Positions 48,527 to 58,200 of a stretch of DNA of 64,000 bases are shown here, piece after piece (the first letter of the stretch is position 1; each line of letters starts with the position of its first letter). The stretch is taken from contig JAFZDJ010000008.1 in the NCBI GenBank assembly GCA_017561265.1, positions 62,001-126,000 of the forward strand, given 5' to 3'. This DNA is from Bacteroidales bacterium. Its GTDB lineage: Bacteria > Bacteroidota > Bacteroidia > Bacteroidales > UBA932. Below the pieces are notes generated by a model. It was not told where the DNA came from. It did no database searches and was given only the letters and a program-made list of their open reading frames with translations. The position numbers and the translations under genes were made by a program.

Positions 48527-48682
48527 ATGACACGTAAAACAATTATGACTAGGGGGGGGCAGACCTATGAGACTCCTTCCGTAGAGATTCTCGACGTAAT
48601 GTCGGAAGGTGTGTTCTGTATCAGCAACGGTGAGGGAAGCGACATCGATACAGCTGACCTTTATGATTGGGGAACCCTTTAA
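48527..48682 (+). CDS. Short peptide ORF 1 (51 aa) of the lipoprotein cassette
   Basis: 51 aa starting MTRKTIMTRGG. The C-terminal two thirds share a pattern with the two peptides at 52309 and 55097: P-x-[VI]-x-[IV]-[LV]-D-[IV]-x-x-EG-[VL]-x-C-x-S, then an acidic end with D-W. No signal peptide or membrane helix. A run of eight G (48552-48559) lies inside codons 9-11. The lipoprotein start follows 11 nt after the stop. Similar short Pro-Cys peptides seem frequent next to Bacteroidetes surface-protein genes, but I know of no assigned function. Confidence 0.7.
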   Translation: MTRKTIMTRGGQTYETPSVEILDVMSEGVFCISNGEGSDIDTADLYDWGTL

Positions 48683-48693
48683 TCTGGATTACT

Positions 48694-51291
48694 ATGAGAA
48701 GGTTATTCACCTCACTTTCTGTAATCGTCGCATCGATGATTGCATTTTCCGGATGTACAAAGGAAGAGATCAAGAATCCGGTATCCGAGACCAAGACTGT
48801 TCAGTTTGTAGCTGAATCTATTGAGACAAAGACTGCTTTCGGTACTCCTGACGGCACCACTTATCCTACCCTTTGGACTGAGAATGACAAGAAGATTTCA
48901 CTTGCGTTTAATGGTACACCTAGTGATGTAGAGGTCGAGGTTGCTCCTGATTTTAAAACTGCTCGTTTTAACTCGGAAGTAAAGGATGATGCATCTGGAT
49001 CATATCAGTTTTTGGCTTTGAGTCCAAGTACTGCGAAGAATTCCATATCAAAAACGGTTATTTCTGCCAATATATGGACATCACAGACACCTCTGGATAA
49101 TTCTGTAGATGAGGCTGCTCAGGTTCTTTATTCTGTATCTGAAACGTATCAGGCAATTCCATCAACAGTTTCTATGACTTTCAAGCATTTTACAGCTTAT
49201 GGAAATCTTTCTTTCAAGAATCTCAATCTTGGTGAGGCTGTAGTAAATTCAGTTGCTATAACTTCTAGTACAAATATTGCGGGAAGATGGAATTATGTAG
49301 TTGAAAGTGGAGAGTACGTAGTTAATTCAGGTGCATCGACAATTACTTTGACTACAACAGAGACTGATAATATTTGGTTTGCATGTGCTCCGGTTGGAAG
49401 CATGGAAGGTGAAACTCTGACGTTCACTGTAAACACAAATAAAGGTACGCTTTCTAAGACAGTGACTCTTAAAAGTACTCATAAGTTCGAAGCTGGAAAG
49501 ATTGCGAAAATGGTGGTAGATATGGATGATGTCGCCATGGCTAAACCAATTGTATATGAACTTGTAAAAAGTGTGGATGAACTTACACCTGATAGTGAGG
49601 TTATTATTGTGGCTGCCGAATCAAATGTAGCTTTGAGTACAACTCAGAATACTAATAATAGAGGTGAGGCAGGTGTGACCAAGTCTAAAGATAAATCAAC
49701 AATAGAGAACCCAACAGATGCTGTGCAGGTTTTGGTTGTTGGAGAAGGTAATACTGATGGAACAATATCCTTTTCAACAGGTGATAAGTATCTCTATGCT
49801 CCAGGAGGTGGAAATTATCTTAGATCTACTAATGAATTATCTGATAATGCATCTTGGACTGTAACTGTTGCAGATGGTATCGCAACAATTACTGCAAAAC
49901 GAGATAATAAAAATCTGATGCGTTATAATGCAACAAGTAAGTTGTTTTCTTGTTATGATTCGGGTCAGAAGGATGTTTCTATCTACAAACTTCAGGGATC
50001 AGGTACCGTTCTGGAGAACTATCTGAAAGTTTCTGAAGAAAATATTGAGGTAGATGCTGATGAAACTAAAGCTTCATTCACAGTCAAGTCTGATCTGGAG
50101 TGGACAGCAACTTCTGAGGATGTTGATGCTGCTGTGTCAGTTGAAGATAACACTGTAACTGTTGAATTCCCGGAAAATGAAGATGCAGATGAGAAGGTTT
50201 ATACTGTGACTGTTTCTGCTGATGGTGTTGATCCTGTTACCGTTACTATTACTCAGGCCGCATATGTGGATCCGACTGTTATTAATGAAGTGACAATTAC
50301 GGAGTTTCTTGCAGCTACTGTAAGTGATGTTAAGTATAAGCTTACAGGTGTGATTGAAGGAATATATAATACTACATATGGTAACTTCTATCTCAATGAT
50401 GGTACCACAAAAGTTCTTGTATATGGTTTAACTGCAACTGAACAGCAGTCAAATGATAAGTCGTTTGCAAGCCTCGGACTTAGAGATGGAGATGAACTGA
50501 CACTTATTGGCAAGCGTGCAGACTATAATGGTACCCCTCAGGTAGGTGGCCCAGCATACTATGTAAGCCATGTTGCAGCTCCATATCTTGAAGTTAGCAG
50601 TAAAACAATAAATGTTGCTGCTGATGCGACGTCTGCTTCATTCTCTGTAGATTCTAATTTGGCGTGGACAGCAACCTCAGAGGATGCTACTGTGTCAGTT
50701 TCAGATAAAACTGTAAAGGTTGAGTTCCTTGCAAATGAAGACGAAGAAAAGAAGACTTATACTGTGACAGTTTCAGCTGATGGCGTTGACCCTGTAACTG
50801 TAACTGTAACACAGGCTGCGTATGAGGATCCAAATGCTGGTGGTGGAGAAGATGTAGCTGAGTGGAATTTGGAATCATGGAGTAAGTGTAACGCAACAAC
50901 AAATGTTTATGGAACAGGTAATTTTGAGGGAGATTTAGGAACATGGTCATATACAGGTTGCTCTTCTTATGATGCTACTCAGTTTGAGACCAAAAAGTCA
51001 TTGGCACTTGGTAAGACTGCAGATAACTCATCTATTACTTCTCCAATCTTTAATAATGGAGTAAAAGGAATTAAGTTTAATTATTTCGCTAATAATACGG
51101 CGCGTAAAGTCGTAGTTACAGTATACGAGAATGGAGAAATAGTAAAAACGGAAACAATTACTCCTAAAGCTAAGAATACTCTTGGTTCAGCTGAAATTAC
51201 AGTCGAGACTTCGGGGCCAACTTACTTTACATTTACTCCAGGATCTGCTGATAGACGCGTGTCGGTCGGTGATATTCAGGTTAAGTACTGA
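48694..51291 (+). CDS. Surface lipoprotein A: fimbrillin-like, BACON and OB-fold domains; ends at TGA before an in-frame nuclease
   Basis: 865 aa from ATG 48694 (MRRLFTSLSVIVASM); lipobox AFSGC. Residues about 25-285 are fimbrillin/Mfa-like (ETKTAFGTPDGTTYPT, LWTENDKKISL). About 290-430 is an uncharacterised beta domain. BACON-like domains lie at about 442-525 and 630-711 (LEWTATSED, VTVSADGVDPVTVT). A small OB-fold-like domain at about 529-631 (YGNFYLNDGTTKVLVYGL) is shared with proteins B and C. The last about 145 residues are a jelly-roll-like module ending VSVGDIQVKY. The frame does not end there: after TGA (51289-51291) it goes on for 283 codons as a nuclease. The gene is clearly more A/T-rich than its neighbours, which suggests separate origin. 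Confidence 0.82.
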   Translation: MRRLFTSLSVIVASMIAFSGCTKEEIKNPVSETKTVQFVAESIETKTAFGTPDGTTYPTLWTENDKKISLAFNGTPSDVEVEVAPDFKTARFNSEVKDDASGSYQFLALSPSTAKNSISKTVISANIWTSQTPLDNSVDEAAQVLYSVSETYQAIPSTVSMTFKHFTAYGNLSFKNLNLGEAVVNSVAITSSTNIAGRWNYVVESGEYVVNSGASTITLTTTETDNIWFACAPVGSMEGETLTFTVNTNKGTLSKTVTLKSTHKFEAGKIAKMVVDMDDVAMAKPIVYELVKSVDELTPDSEVIIVAAESNVALSTTQNTNNRGEAGVTKSKDKSTIENPTDAVQVLVVGEGNTDGTISFSTGDKYLYAPGGGNYLRSTNELSDNASWTVTVADGIATITAKRDNKNLMRYNATSKLFSCYDSGQKDVSIYKLQGSGTVLENYLKVSEENIEVDADETKASFTVKSDLEWTATSEDVDAAVSVEDNTVTVEFPENEDADEKVYTVTVSADGVDPVTVTITQAAYVDPTVINEVTITEFLAATVSDVKYKLTGVIEGIYNTTYGNFYLNDGTTKVLVYGLTATEQQSNDKSFASLGLRDGDELTLIGKRADYNGTPQVGGPAYYVSHVAAPYLEVSSKTINVAADATSASFSVDSNLAWTATSEDATVSVSDKTVKVEFLANEDEEKKTYTVTVSADGVDPVTVTVTQAAYEDPNAGGGEDVAEWNLESWSKCNATTNVYGTGNFEGDLGTWSYTGCSSYDATQFETKKSLALGKTADNSSITSPIFNNGVKGIKFNYFANNTARKVVVTVYENGEIVKTETITPKAKNTLGSAEITVETSGPTYFTFTPGSADRRVSVGDIQVKY

Positions 51292-52143
51292 CCCTCATCC
51301 GGCGGAGGCGCCGGGGGTGATGAACCTACGGAAGGAGAAGGATCTGCCGGGGACGGCGGATCTTCCGAAGATCCGGAGCCGGCGGTAGGACAGACGTGGC
51401 TTGAACTGCCGACGGGTCTGGAAGGAAACCGTTACAAGGTGAATACATGTTCTGCTGACGGACAGAGGAATTATACCCATCTTTATGATACCGAGACAAT
51501 GGTGTCGCTCTGGACAGCATATCCTTTGAATTCAAGTCATATGGGTTCTCTTAGCCGTCCGAGCAACTGGGATTATAATCCGGCAATCAGCTCTTCCTAT
51601 CAGGCTGCCATAACAAGCGGAAGTTACAGTGGAAGCACATATTCCCGCGGTCATATGATTCCGAACGGATCGAGAAACGGCATCAAGGCTATGCAGCTTC
51701 AGACTTTCTATGCTACCAATTCTGTCCCTCAGAGGCAGAACAAGTTCAACGGAAGCATCTGGAATGCCCTTGAGCAGGCTGTGCAGGCTGTGGCGAAGAG
51801 TGAGGAAATCTATGTGGTGACCGGAGTTGCCTTCAACAAGGTCGGTGAGACGAAGTCCATCAGCTATGTGCAGGATAACAACTCAAAGAATTGCGCGATT
51901 CCGAACTACTTCTACAAGGTAGTCCTGAAGGTCGAGAAGTCGGGAGATACGGTGACATCGGCAAGTACGGTGGGATTCTGGTTCGTACATCAGGATTACT
52001 CTGACAGCGATTATACAAAATACGCTGTTTCCGTCGACCAGATCGAGCAATGGACGGGATTTGATTTCTTTGTGAATCTGCCGGATGGTGTAGAGGATGC
52101 GGCGGAAAAGAACAGCAGTTGGAGCTCGTTCCAGAGTTTTTAA
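51292..52143 (+). CDS. DNA/RNA non-specific endonuclease, in frame after the TGA of lipoprotein A
   Basis: 283 codons, same frame as lipoprotein A. The first about 35 residues are a Gly/Ser/Glu linker (SSGGGAGGDEP), then WLELPTG and a NUC-type beta-beta-alpha-metal nuclease with the active-site motif YSRGHMIPNGSRN and later Asn in GSIWNALEQA. No ATG and no signal peptide exist between the TGA and the nuclease; the nearest alternative start (GTG 51439) would cut into the domain. It is therefore either made by readthrough as the tail of lipoprotein A, or silent. The 58566-59408 copy has the same arrangement. The residues are intact, which argues against old decay. Confidence 0.75.
   Translation, partial: PSSGGGAGGDEPTEGEGSAGDGGSSEDPEPAVGQTWLELPTGLEGNRYKVNTCSADGQRNYTHLYDTETMVSLWTAYPLNSSHMGSLSRPSNWDYNPAISSSYQAAITSGSYSGSTYSRGHMIPNGSRNGIKAMQLQTFYATNSVPQRQNKFNGSIWNALEQAVQAVAKSEEIYVVTGVAFNKVGETKSISYVQDNNSKNCAIPNYFYKVVLKVEKSGDTVTSASTVGFWFVHQDYSDSDYTKYAVSVDQIEQWTGFDFFVNLPDGVEDAAEKNSSWSSFQSF
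51299..51314 (+). promoter_or_regulatory. Hairpin 7 nt after the TGA of lipoprotein A
   Basis: CCGGCG/CGCCGG stem with loop GAGG, beginning 8 nt past the last base of the TGA. A weaker outer pairing TCATC/GATGA could extend it. The partner hairpin at 58572-58589 has the same spacing, stem and loop size. Confidence 0.6.
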
Positions 52144-52151
52144 ATGAATGT

Positions 52152-52183
52152 AGCAACCTTCGTAAGTACGGAGGTTGCTTTTT
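52152..52183 (+). terminator. Intrinsic terminator after nuclease 1
   Basis: A 13-bp stem AGCAACCT-TCGTA/TACGG-AGGTTGCT (one G-T pair) with a tiny loop, followed by TTTTT. It shows that the nuclease segment lies within the cassette 1 transcript. Confidence 0.82.
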
Positions 52184-52216
52184 GTTGTCAATCCGAATGG
52201 TTTTTATGTCGATTTG

Positions 52217-52247
52217 TTTGAAATCCGACATAAACGTGTTAAATTTG
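52217..52247 (+). promoter_or_regulatory. Promoter of cassette 2
   Basis: TTTG, 19 nt, TAAATTTG: exact match to both boxes. Leader about 55 nt to the peptide ATG at 52309. Confidence 0.75.
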
Positions 52248-52308
52248 TAACTCATGGGCTCGCATGAGCAGAAGTATGTTAGTTTAGTGCACTAAAAGTA
52301 TTATTACA

Positions 52309-52458
52309 ATGATTACTAACTCAAGCAAATCTCGTCTGGAGGAGTATTCTGCTCCAGCAATCAGAGTTGTCGACATTCAGAGCGAGGGCGTTCTCTGCTC
52401 GAGCGGTGTCGATATCAACGACTGGGAAAGGGATGAGGACATCCTGGATTTCAATTAA
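52309..52458 (+). CDS. Short peptide ORF 2 (49 aa) of the lipoprotein cassette
   Basis: 49 aa starting MITNSSKSRLEEYSAPAI. From residue 18 onward it is nearly identical to peptide 3, including IRVVDIQ, EG-x-LCSSGVDINDW and the end DEDILDFN; peptide 1 shares the EG-x-x-C-x-S core. One conserved Cys (Cys30). No signal peptide. 15 nt before the lipoprotein B start. Conservation at protein level in tandem copies supports it as a real gene. Confidence 0.75.
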   Translation: MITNSSKSRLEEYSAPAIRVVDIQSEGVLCSSGVDINDWERDEDILDFN

Positions 52459-52473
52459 TCAACAACTCCTGAA

Positions 52474-54939
52474 ATGAAAAGAAACATGAAAAAGAATTTG
52501 ATCGCTTTGGGAGCAATGTTGATGGCGACATTGTCCCTCACAAACTGTATCAAGGAGACTCAGATCGCTCCTGAAACTGAAAGTGTTCCGTACACTCTCT
52601 ATGCAAATCATGAAGCTGACACCAAGACCGTGAATGACGGTCTCAGCACCAGATGGACCGAGGAGGATGCACTCAATGTGTTCCATACCGAGGCAGGTAC
52701 TGAATGGTACAGCGAGAACACAAAGTTCACAATCACTGATGTCGAGACAGGCCAGTTCGACACAGACCTTCTCAACGGTGAGCTCTCTGACAGGAATGAC
52801 TGGTTTGTCTTCTATCCTTACAGCGAGTATATCATTTCTCCGAATGATGATGCGAACGGTTATATGACTGTGGCTTCTGCTGCAAGCGTTGCCCAGCTTC
52901 AGAACGGTAACAACAGCATGGCTCATATCGCAGGTCCGAACTATCCTATGTGGGGTATCGCAAAGAACGTGGAAAGCGAGGAGATGCCTTATGTCCGCAT
53001 GACTCACCTTTCAAGCCTTGTAGAGGTGGTCGTTACAAACAATGCAGAGGCTGAGACTGTAGTGAAGTCTCTCGAGCTGATTGCGGCTGAGGACATCGTC
53101 GGTACATATTATATCGATTTCTCTACTGATGTGCCTTCTTTTGTTCCTTCAGGTGATTCTTATGTTTCGAATGTTGCGAAGCTGAAGGTCGTTGACGGCG
53201 AGTATATTCCTGTAGGCGAATCGGCTAAGTTCTATATTGCAGTGAAGCCTTTCACAGCTCATGCGGGAGATTTCCTTACACTTGTAGTAAACGGTGTAGA
53301 GAAGGATCTTGAACTTACAGAGGATGTGGTCTTTGCTCCTGGCAAGATCAAGACTCTGAACATCGGTGTCGATAAGGCCATTTCTGCCGAGCCTGTAGTG
53401 GCTACTGTTGCGGATGTCCTCGAGGCTGAGCCTAGCGAATACGAGTGGTATCAGGTTACAGGTACGATCACAGATATCGTAAATACGACTTACGGTAACT
53501 TCTACCTTGAGGATGAGACCGGTTCGATCTATGTATATGGTCTTACAGCTACAAATGTAGGAAAGAACGACAAGTCATTCGCATCTCTTGGCCTTAGAGA
53601 GGGAGACCTTCTTACTCTCATCGGTATCAGAAGCGAGTACAAAGGCGAAGCTCAGATGGGTACATCTGCAAATCAGTCTTATTATGTAAGCCATGAGGCA
53701 GGTCCTTATATCGAGCTTAAGCCGGCCGGTGAGCTCTGGATGCCTGTCGAGGGTGGTTCAAGAGTTGTGACTGTAGATGCCAATGTCGAGTATACATTGA
53801 CAGTAGAGGATAACGACTGGCTTACAGTTGTAGAAGAGAGTGACGGAGTATATGCTTTCACTGCAGCTGCAAACGATGAATTCGAATATAGATCTGTTCC
53901 TGTCTATGTTACTGCGGTTGACGAGGCCTATGCCGACCTTGCTCAGACATATTACGTGTTCCAGAACGGTCGTGCAAACAAGCTTTGGGCAAAGCATCCT
54001 GCAGAGGATTTCGAGGGATATGATCCAAGTCAGAGGGTGAAGCTTGCTATGTATGGTGAGTACGTTCTCCTTGCAAATACAAGCAGGATATACCTTCTTG
54101 ATCCTGCAACAGGTGATGCCGTGAATACTATCGATATGCCTGCAGGCTTTGCAGCTCACAATGTCCTTGTGGATGATGCAGGTAATATGCTCGTCGGTGC
54201 TGATGCATTGGATGGAACAGGTGATGTTACCCTTTATTATGTAGCTGATCCTTTCAATCCTGTACCTGAGCCGCTTATCAGCTGGAATGCGGGTAACTAC
54301 TATAGCGCTGGAGCAGGTAACATCCGCGTAAAGGGTAATGTGAAGGATGATGCTGTGATTACAGCTGTCGTGACAGACGGTGCCGGCGGAGCATGTCTCG
54401 CTTGGGAAGTTGTTGACGGTGTCGTAGGTGACTGGAAGTGGACCAACCCTCCTTACACCAACTGGAATGTTCCTTCACTTTGCTTCGCTCCTCTCGGTTC
54501 TACCATGGCTGACGGTTTCTTCTACATCGGCTACGGTGGAGACTACAACCTCAAGTATACTGATGAATTCGTGGCAGGTGGCGGCACGAAGTGGGCTACT
54601 TCATATGTAACAGGTTCATCATGGATGGAGAACTACAACTGTATTTCAACAGCGGAGTGGAACGGCAACAAGTATGCTGCAATCGTAGCAGGCTGCCACT
54701 TCAACTATGATGCGACCGATGTCATGCTCCTTAATGTAAACGATCCTGCTGCTGCCGAGCTTGTTTACAAGCATGCTGGAGACGGTGATGTTGCATGGGA
54801 TTGGGATGCAGGTGTGAATCCAAGCTGGACAGGTCTCGGTACATACAGCGACGTACTCCTCGTTCCTGCAGAGGAAGACATACTTATGATTTATGTGGAC
54901 AGCAATTACGGCGCAATGGCTTGCGTTGCTGTCAGATAG
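52474..54939 (+). CDS. Surface lipoprotein B: fimbrillin-like, OB-fold, BACON-like and propeller-like C-terminus
   Basis: 821 aa. Lipobox SLTNC (Cys25). Residues about 30-300 are a fimbrillin-like domain closely related to that of protein C (ADTKTVNDGLSTRWTEEDAL). An OB-fold-like domain lies at 308-410 (YGNFYLEDETGSIYVYGLTA) and a BACON-like domain at 411-510. A C-terminal region of about 300 residues has propeller-like repeats (SRIYLLDPATGDAVNTIDMP). No nuclease segment follows; a terminator comes 26 nt after the stop. Probably anchored at the outer-membrane surface. Ligand unknown. Confidence 0.83.
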   Translation: MKRNMKKNLIALGAMLMATLSLTNCIKETQIAPETESVPYTLYANHEADTKTVNDGLSTRWTEEDALNVFHTEAGTEWYSENTKFTITDVETGQFDTDLLNGELSDRNDWFVFYPYSEYIISPNDDANGYMTVASAASVAQLQNGNNSMAHIAGPNYPMWGIAKNVESEEMPYVRMTHLSSLVEVVVTNNAEAETVVKSLELIAAEDIVGTYYIDFSTDVPSFVPSGDSYVSNVAKLKVVDGEYIPVGESAKFYIAVKPFTAHAGDFLTLVVNGVEKDLELTEDVVFAPGKIKTLNIGVDKAISAEPVVATVADVLEAEPSEYEWYQVTGTITDIVNTTYGNFYLEDETGSIYVYGLTATNVGKNDKSFASLGLREGDLLTLIGIRSEYKGEAQMGTSANQSYYVSHEAGPYIELKPAGELWMPVEGGSRVVTVDANVEYTLTVEDNDWLTVVEESDGVYAFTAAANDEFEYRSVPVYVTAVDEAYADLAQTYYVFQNGRANKLWAKHPAEDFEGYDPSQRVKLAMYGEYVLLANTSRIYLLDPATGDAVNTIDMPAGFAAHNVLVDDAGNMLVGADALDGTGDVTLYYVADPFNPVPEPLISWNAGNYYSAGAGNIRVKGNVKDDAVITAVVTDGAGGACLAWEVVDGVVGDWKWTNPPYTNWNVPSLCFAPLGSTMADGFFYIGYGGDYNLKYTDEFVAGGGTKWATSYVTGSSWMENYNCISTAEWNGNKYAAIVAGCHFNYDATDVMLLNVNDPAAAELVYKHAGDGDVAWDWDAGVNPSWTGLGTYSDVLLVPAEEDILMIYVDSNYGAMACVAVR

Positions 54940-54964
54940 ATCCTTTAATATTCATACGGATTGT

Positions 54965-54999
54965 TCACCTTGGCGGATTCTCCGTCAAGGTGATTTTTT
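54965..54999 (+). terminator. Intrinsic terminator after lipoprotein B
   Basis: A 13-bp stem TCACCTTG-GCGGA/TCCGT-CAAGGTGA with loop TTC, then TTTTTT. Confidence 0.88.
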
Positions 55000-55011
55000 G
55001 TAAACGGTTTC

Positions 55012-55042
55012 TTTGAAATCTTGCTTAAAAGATTTAACTTCG
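55012..55042 (+). promoter_or_regulatory. Promoter of cassette 3
   Basis: TTTG, 19 nt, TAACTTCG (one mismatch to TAnnTTTG). Leader about 48 nt to the peptide ATG at 55097. Confidence 0.6.
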
Positions 55043-55096
55043 CAAGGTATTGGCTCTTGTAGGGTTTTCGATTATTATTAACTACACTAAATATTT

Positions 55097-55252
55097 ATGA
55101 AAAAGGTTATCGACTCAAAAATCTCTCATCAGCAGGCCTATGTGGCTCCGGTGATCAGAGTTGTCGACATTCAGAACGAGGGACTCCTCTGTTCAAGCGG
55201 TGTCGATATCAATGACTGGGAAAGGGATGAAGACATCCTTGACTTCAATTAA
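55097..55252 (+). CDS. Short peptide ORF 3 (51 aa) of the lipoprotein cassette
   Basis: 51 aa starting MKKVIDSKISHQQAYVAPVI. Residues 20-51 differ from peptide 2 at only two positions (N for S, L for V), whereas the N-terminal third differs. The invariant part is IRVVDIQ-x-EG-x-LCSSG and an acidic Trp-containing tail. 16 nt before lipoprotein C. A variable head and constant tail suggest the tail is the functional or recognised part. Confidence 0.75.
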   Translation: MKKVIDSKISHQQAYVAPVIRVVDIQNEGLLCSSGVDINDWERDEDILDFN

Positions 55253-55268
55253 TCAACTAACTCCTGAA

Positions 55269-58200
55269 ATGAAAAGTAACATGAAAAAGATTTTTAAGAC
55301 TTTGGGAGTGATGTTGATGGCGACATTATCCCTCACAAACTGTATGAAGGAGACTGCTACAGCTCCGGATACTTTTGGTATTCCTTACACTATCTACGCA
55401 GGTCTTGATGCTGATACCAAGACATTGAACGACAGTCTCAGCACAAAGTGGACAGCTGAGGATACTCTCAATGTGTTCCATGCCGAGGCCGGTTCTGAAT
55501 GGTACAGCGAGAACACAATGTTCACAATCACAGATGTAGAGGCAGGCAAGTTCGAGACAGAGCTCCTTAACGGTGAGCTTTCGGCAGTGAACGACTGGTT
55601 CGTGCTCTATCCGTACAATTCTCACATCATTTCTCCTGTAAATGTAGCTTCAGGCTATGTTGCAGTAGGTGGCAGGGCAGGAAGTCCACAGGTTCAGACC
55701 GGTAACAGCAGCATGGCTCATATCGCAGGTCCGAACTATCCTATGTGGGGTATTGCAAAGGGTGTCGAGAGCGAAGAGATGCCTTATATCCGCATGACTC
55801 ACCTTTCAAGCCTTGTAGAGGTTGTTGTTACCAACAATGCTGGAGTCGAGGCTAAGGTCAAGTCGTTGTCAATGGCTGCTGCCGAGGATATTACCGGTAC
55901 ATATTACATCGACTTTACTACAGATGAGCCTACATTCGAGGGTTCCGGAGACATCTATGTCTCAAATGAAGTGAAGCTGACTGTCGTTGAGGGTGAGTAT
56001 ATCCCTGCAGGCGGATCTGCAAAGTTCTATTTCGCAATCAAGCCGTTTACTGCTCATGCAGGTGACTTCATCAACCTTACTGTGAATGGCGAAGAGAAGG
56101 CTTATGAGCTTACAGAGGACGTTACATTCGCTCCTGGCAAGATCAAGACTCTCACATTCAGCCTTGATGAGTATGTGGAGCTCGTTCCGGGCCCTGTTAC
56201 AAGCAACATGGTATGGACATTGGGCGAGAAGGCTTATAACGAGGTTGCAACTATCAATGGTGAGGCAGAAGTGCCTGTTCTTAAGCTCGGTACATCTTCT
56301 GTTGCCGGTACAGCTACCATTACTGTTCCTGCCGGAACAACCAAGCTCGGTTTCTATGCGGTTTCATGGAACGGAAAGTCTGCAGTCCTTGGTCTTATGG
56401 ACGGCGAGACTGTTGTCGGAGAGGTAGAGCCTCCGGTAAATGCAGGAGCTGCCAACAACTCTCCTTATACTATTGAAGAGGATCCTTCATTGTGCTACTT
56501 CGAGATCGAGGTGAACGCAGAGGAGGATAAGGAGTATACTCTCACTACAACCGGCAATAACAACAGAGTGATCATCTGGGGTCTCAACTACTATACTGCC
56601 GACGGCATCGGTGAGGAGCAGACACCGGTTGAGCCGGAGCCTGATCAGCCGGGTGAGCCTGTCGTTGCTACTGTTGCAGAGGTTCTTGCCGCTGAGGTAA
56701 GCTCAGATGTATGGTATCAGATGACTGGTACTATAAAGAATTTAGCTTATCTTGCTGATGGTACAGTGAATCCTTACGGTAACTTCGATCTTGAGGATGA
56801 AACAGGATCTATCTATGTTTATGGTCTGACAGCAACTAAGGTTGCGAAGAATGATAAGTCATTCCCTACGCTCGGCCTTAAGGAAGGCGATATCGTCACT
56901 ATCATCGGTACAAGATCAGATTATAAAGGCTCGGCTCAGGTCGGTGGTCCTGCATACTATGTAAGCCATGAGTCCGGTTCGACTGAGGATCCTACTCCTG
57001 ACGGAGAGACATTCACATGGGATCTTACAATCGCGGATTATAGTGTGGCTGATGAAGGTCATGTTGCGTGGTACGGTGACTATTCTGTGATGATACTCGG
57101 TAAGGCTGAAAGCTCGACAGCGGCTAACAATTATCTTGGTGGCGGTATGAACAATGATAAACTTTGTGAGCATACACGAGTATATAAGGGTCAGATTCTT
57201 ACAGTATTCCCTGTTGCCAACTATATGCCTCTCAAGACTGTCTTTACTGCAACAAGTGCTGATTATGCTTCGAAGTTCGTGAATTCGGAGTGGAAAAATG
57301 CTGAGGTTGTGAGCGATGGTAAGATCGTTACAGTCACTCCGATAGATGCTACTGTTCCTGTAGCTGTTACAATTTCAGCTGCTACAAGATTCACTGATGT
57401 GACTGTACATTACGTTTACGACGAGACTTTCGTTCCTGCAGATTCTGAAGAGCCTGAGCCAGAGGATCCAGTAGAACCTGAGGATCCTGTAGAGCCAGGT
57501 GAGGCAATAGCAGTTACTGTGGCTGAATATCTTGCCGCTGCGGAGGATGATACTTTGTATGAACTTACAGGTCTGATTCAGGAGGTTCAAAATACCAAGT
57601 ATGGTAATTTCTACCTTGAAGATGAGACAGGATCTGTATATATCTATGGTCTGGTGGATGGAGATGGCGTATATATTTTCACAGAGAAGAGTCTCAAGGC
57701 AGGTGACACTATCACTATAGTCGGAAAGCGTCAATCTTATAATGATATACCTGAGATGGTTGATGCATTGTATATCAGCCATGAAGTGGGTGAGGGTACT
57801 GAGCCAGAACCAGAACCTGAACCTGATCAGCCAGGTGAAATTGTTCCTGCAACTATCGCAGAGGTTCTTGCCGCTGAGGTTGATGCAAATGTGTGGTATG
57901 AGATTACAGGTAAAATCGTAAATATTGCAAATACTACTTATGGTAATTTCGACCTTATGGATGAGACCGGTAGCATTTACGTGTATGGTCTTACTGCCAC
58001 TCAGGTAGCGAAGAATGACAAGTCTTTCGAATCCCTTGGACTCAAGGTCGGTGATATTGTTACGCTTATCGGAACAAGAGCGGAGTATAATGGCACCCCT
58101 CAGGTAGGTGGCCCTGCATACTATGTGAGACATGAGGCTGGTGCAGATGAGCCTGATGCTCCTGCAGAAGGAACTGTAGCTTCAGCTGTATTTGCAGAGA

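Noticed and set aside
51289..51291. TGA as selenocysteine codon in lipoproteins A and C
   Set aside because: The codon lies between a finished beta module and a flexible linker, with no redox motif nearby. The hairpin loops (GAGG, GCAG) do not show the bulged U and GU loop of bacterial SECIS elements, and no Sec genes are in the window.
51439..52143. Nuclease 1 as an independent gene starting at GTG 51439
   Set aside because: This start would remove the conserved WLELPTG block shared with nuclease 2, gives no signal peptide, and has no ribosome-binding site or promoter box in front.
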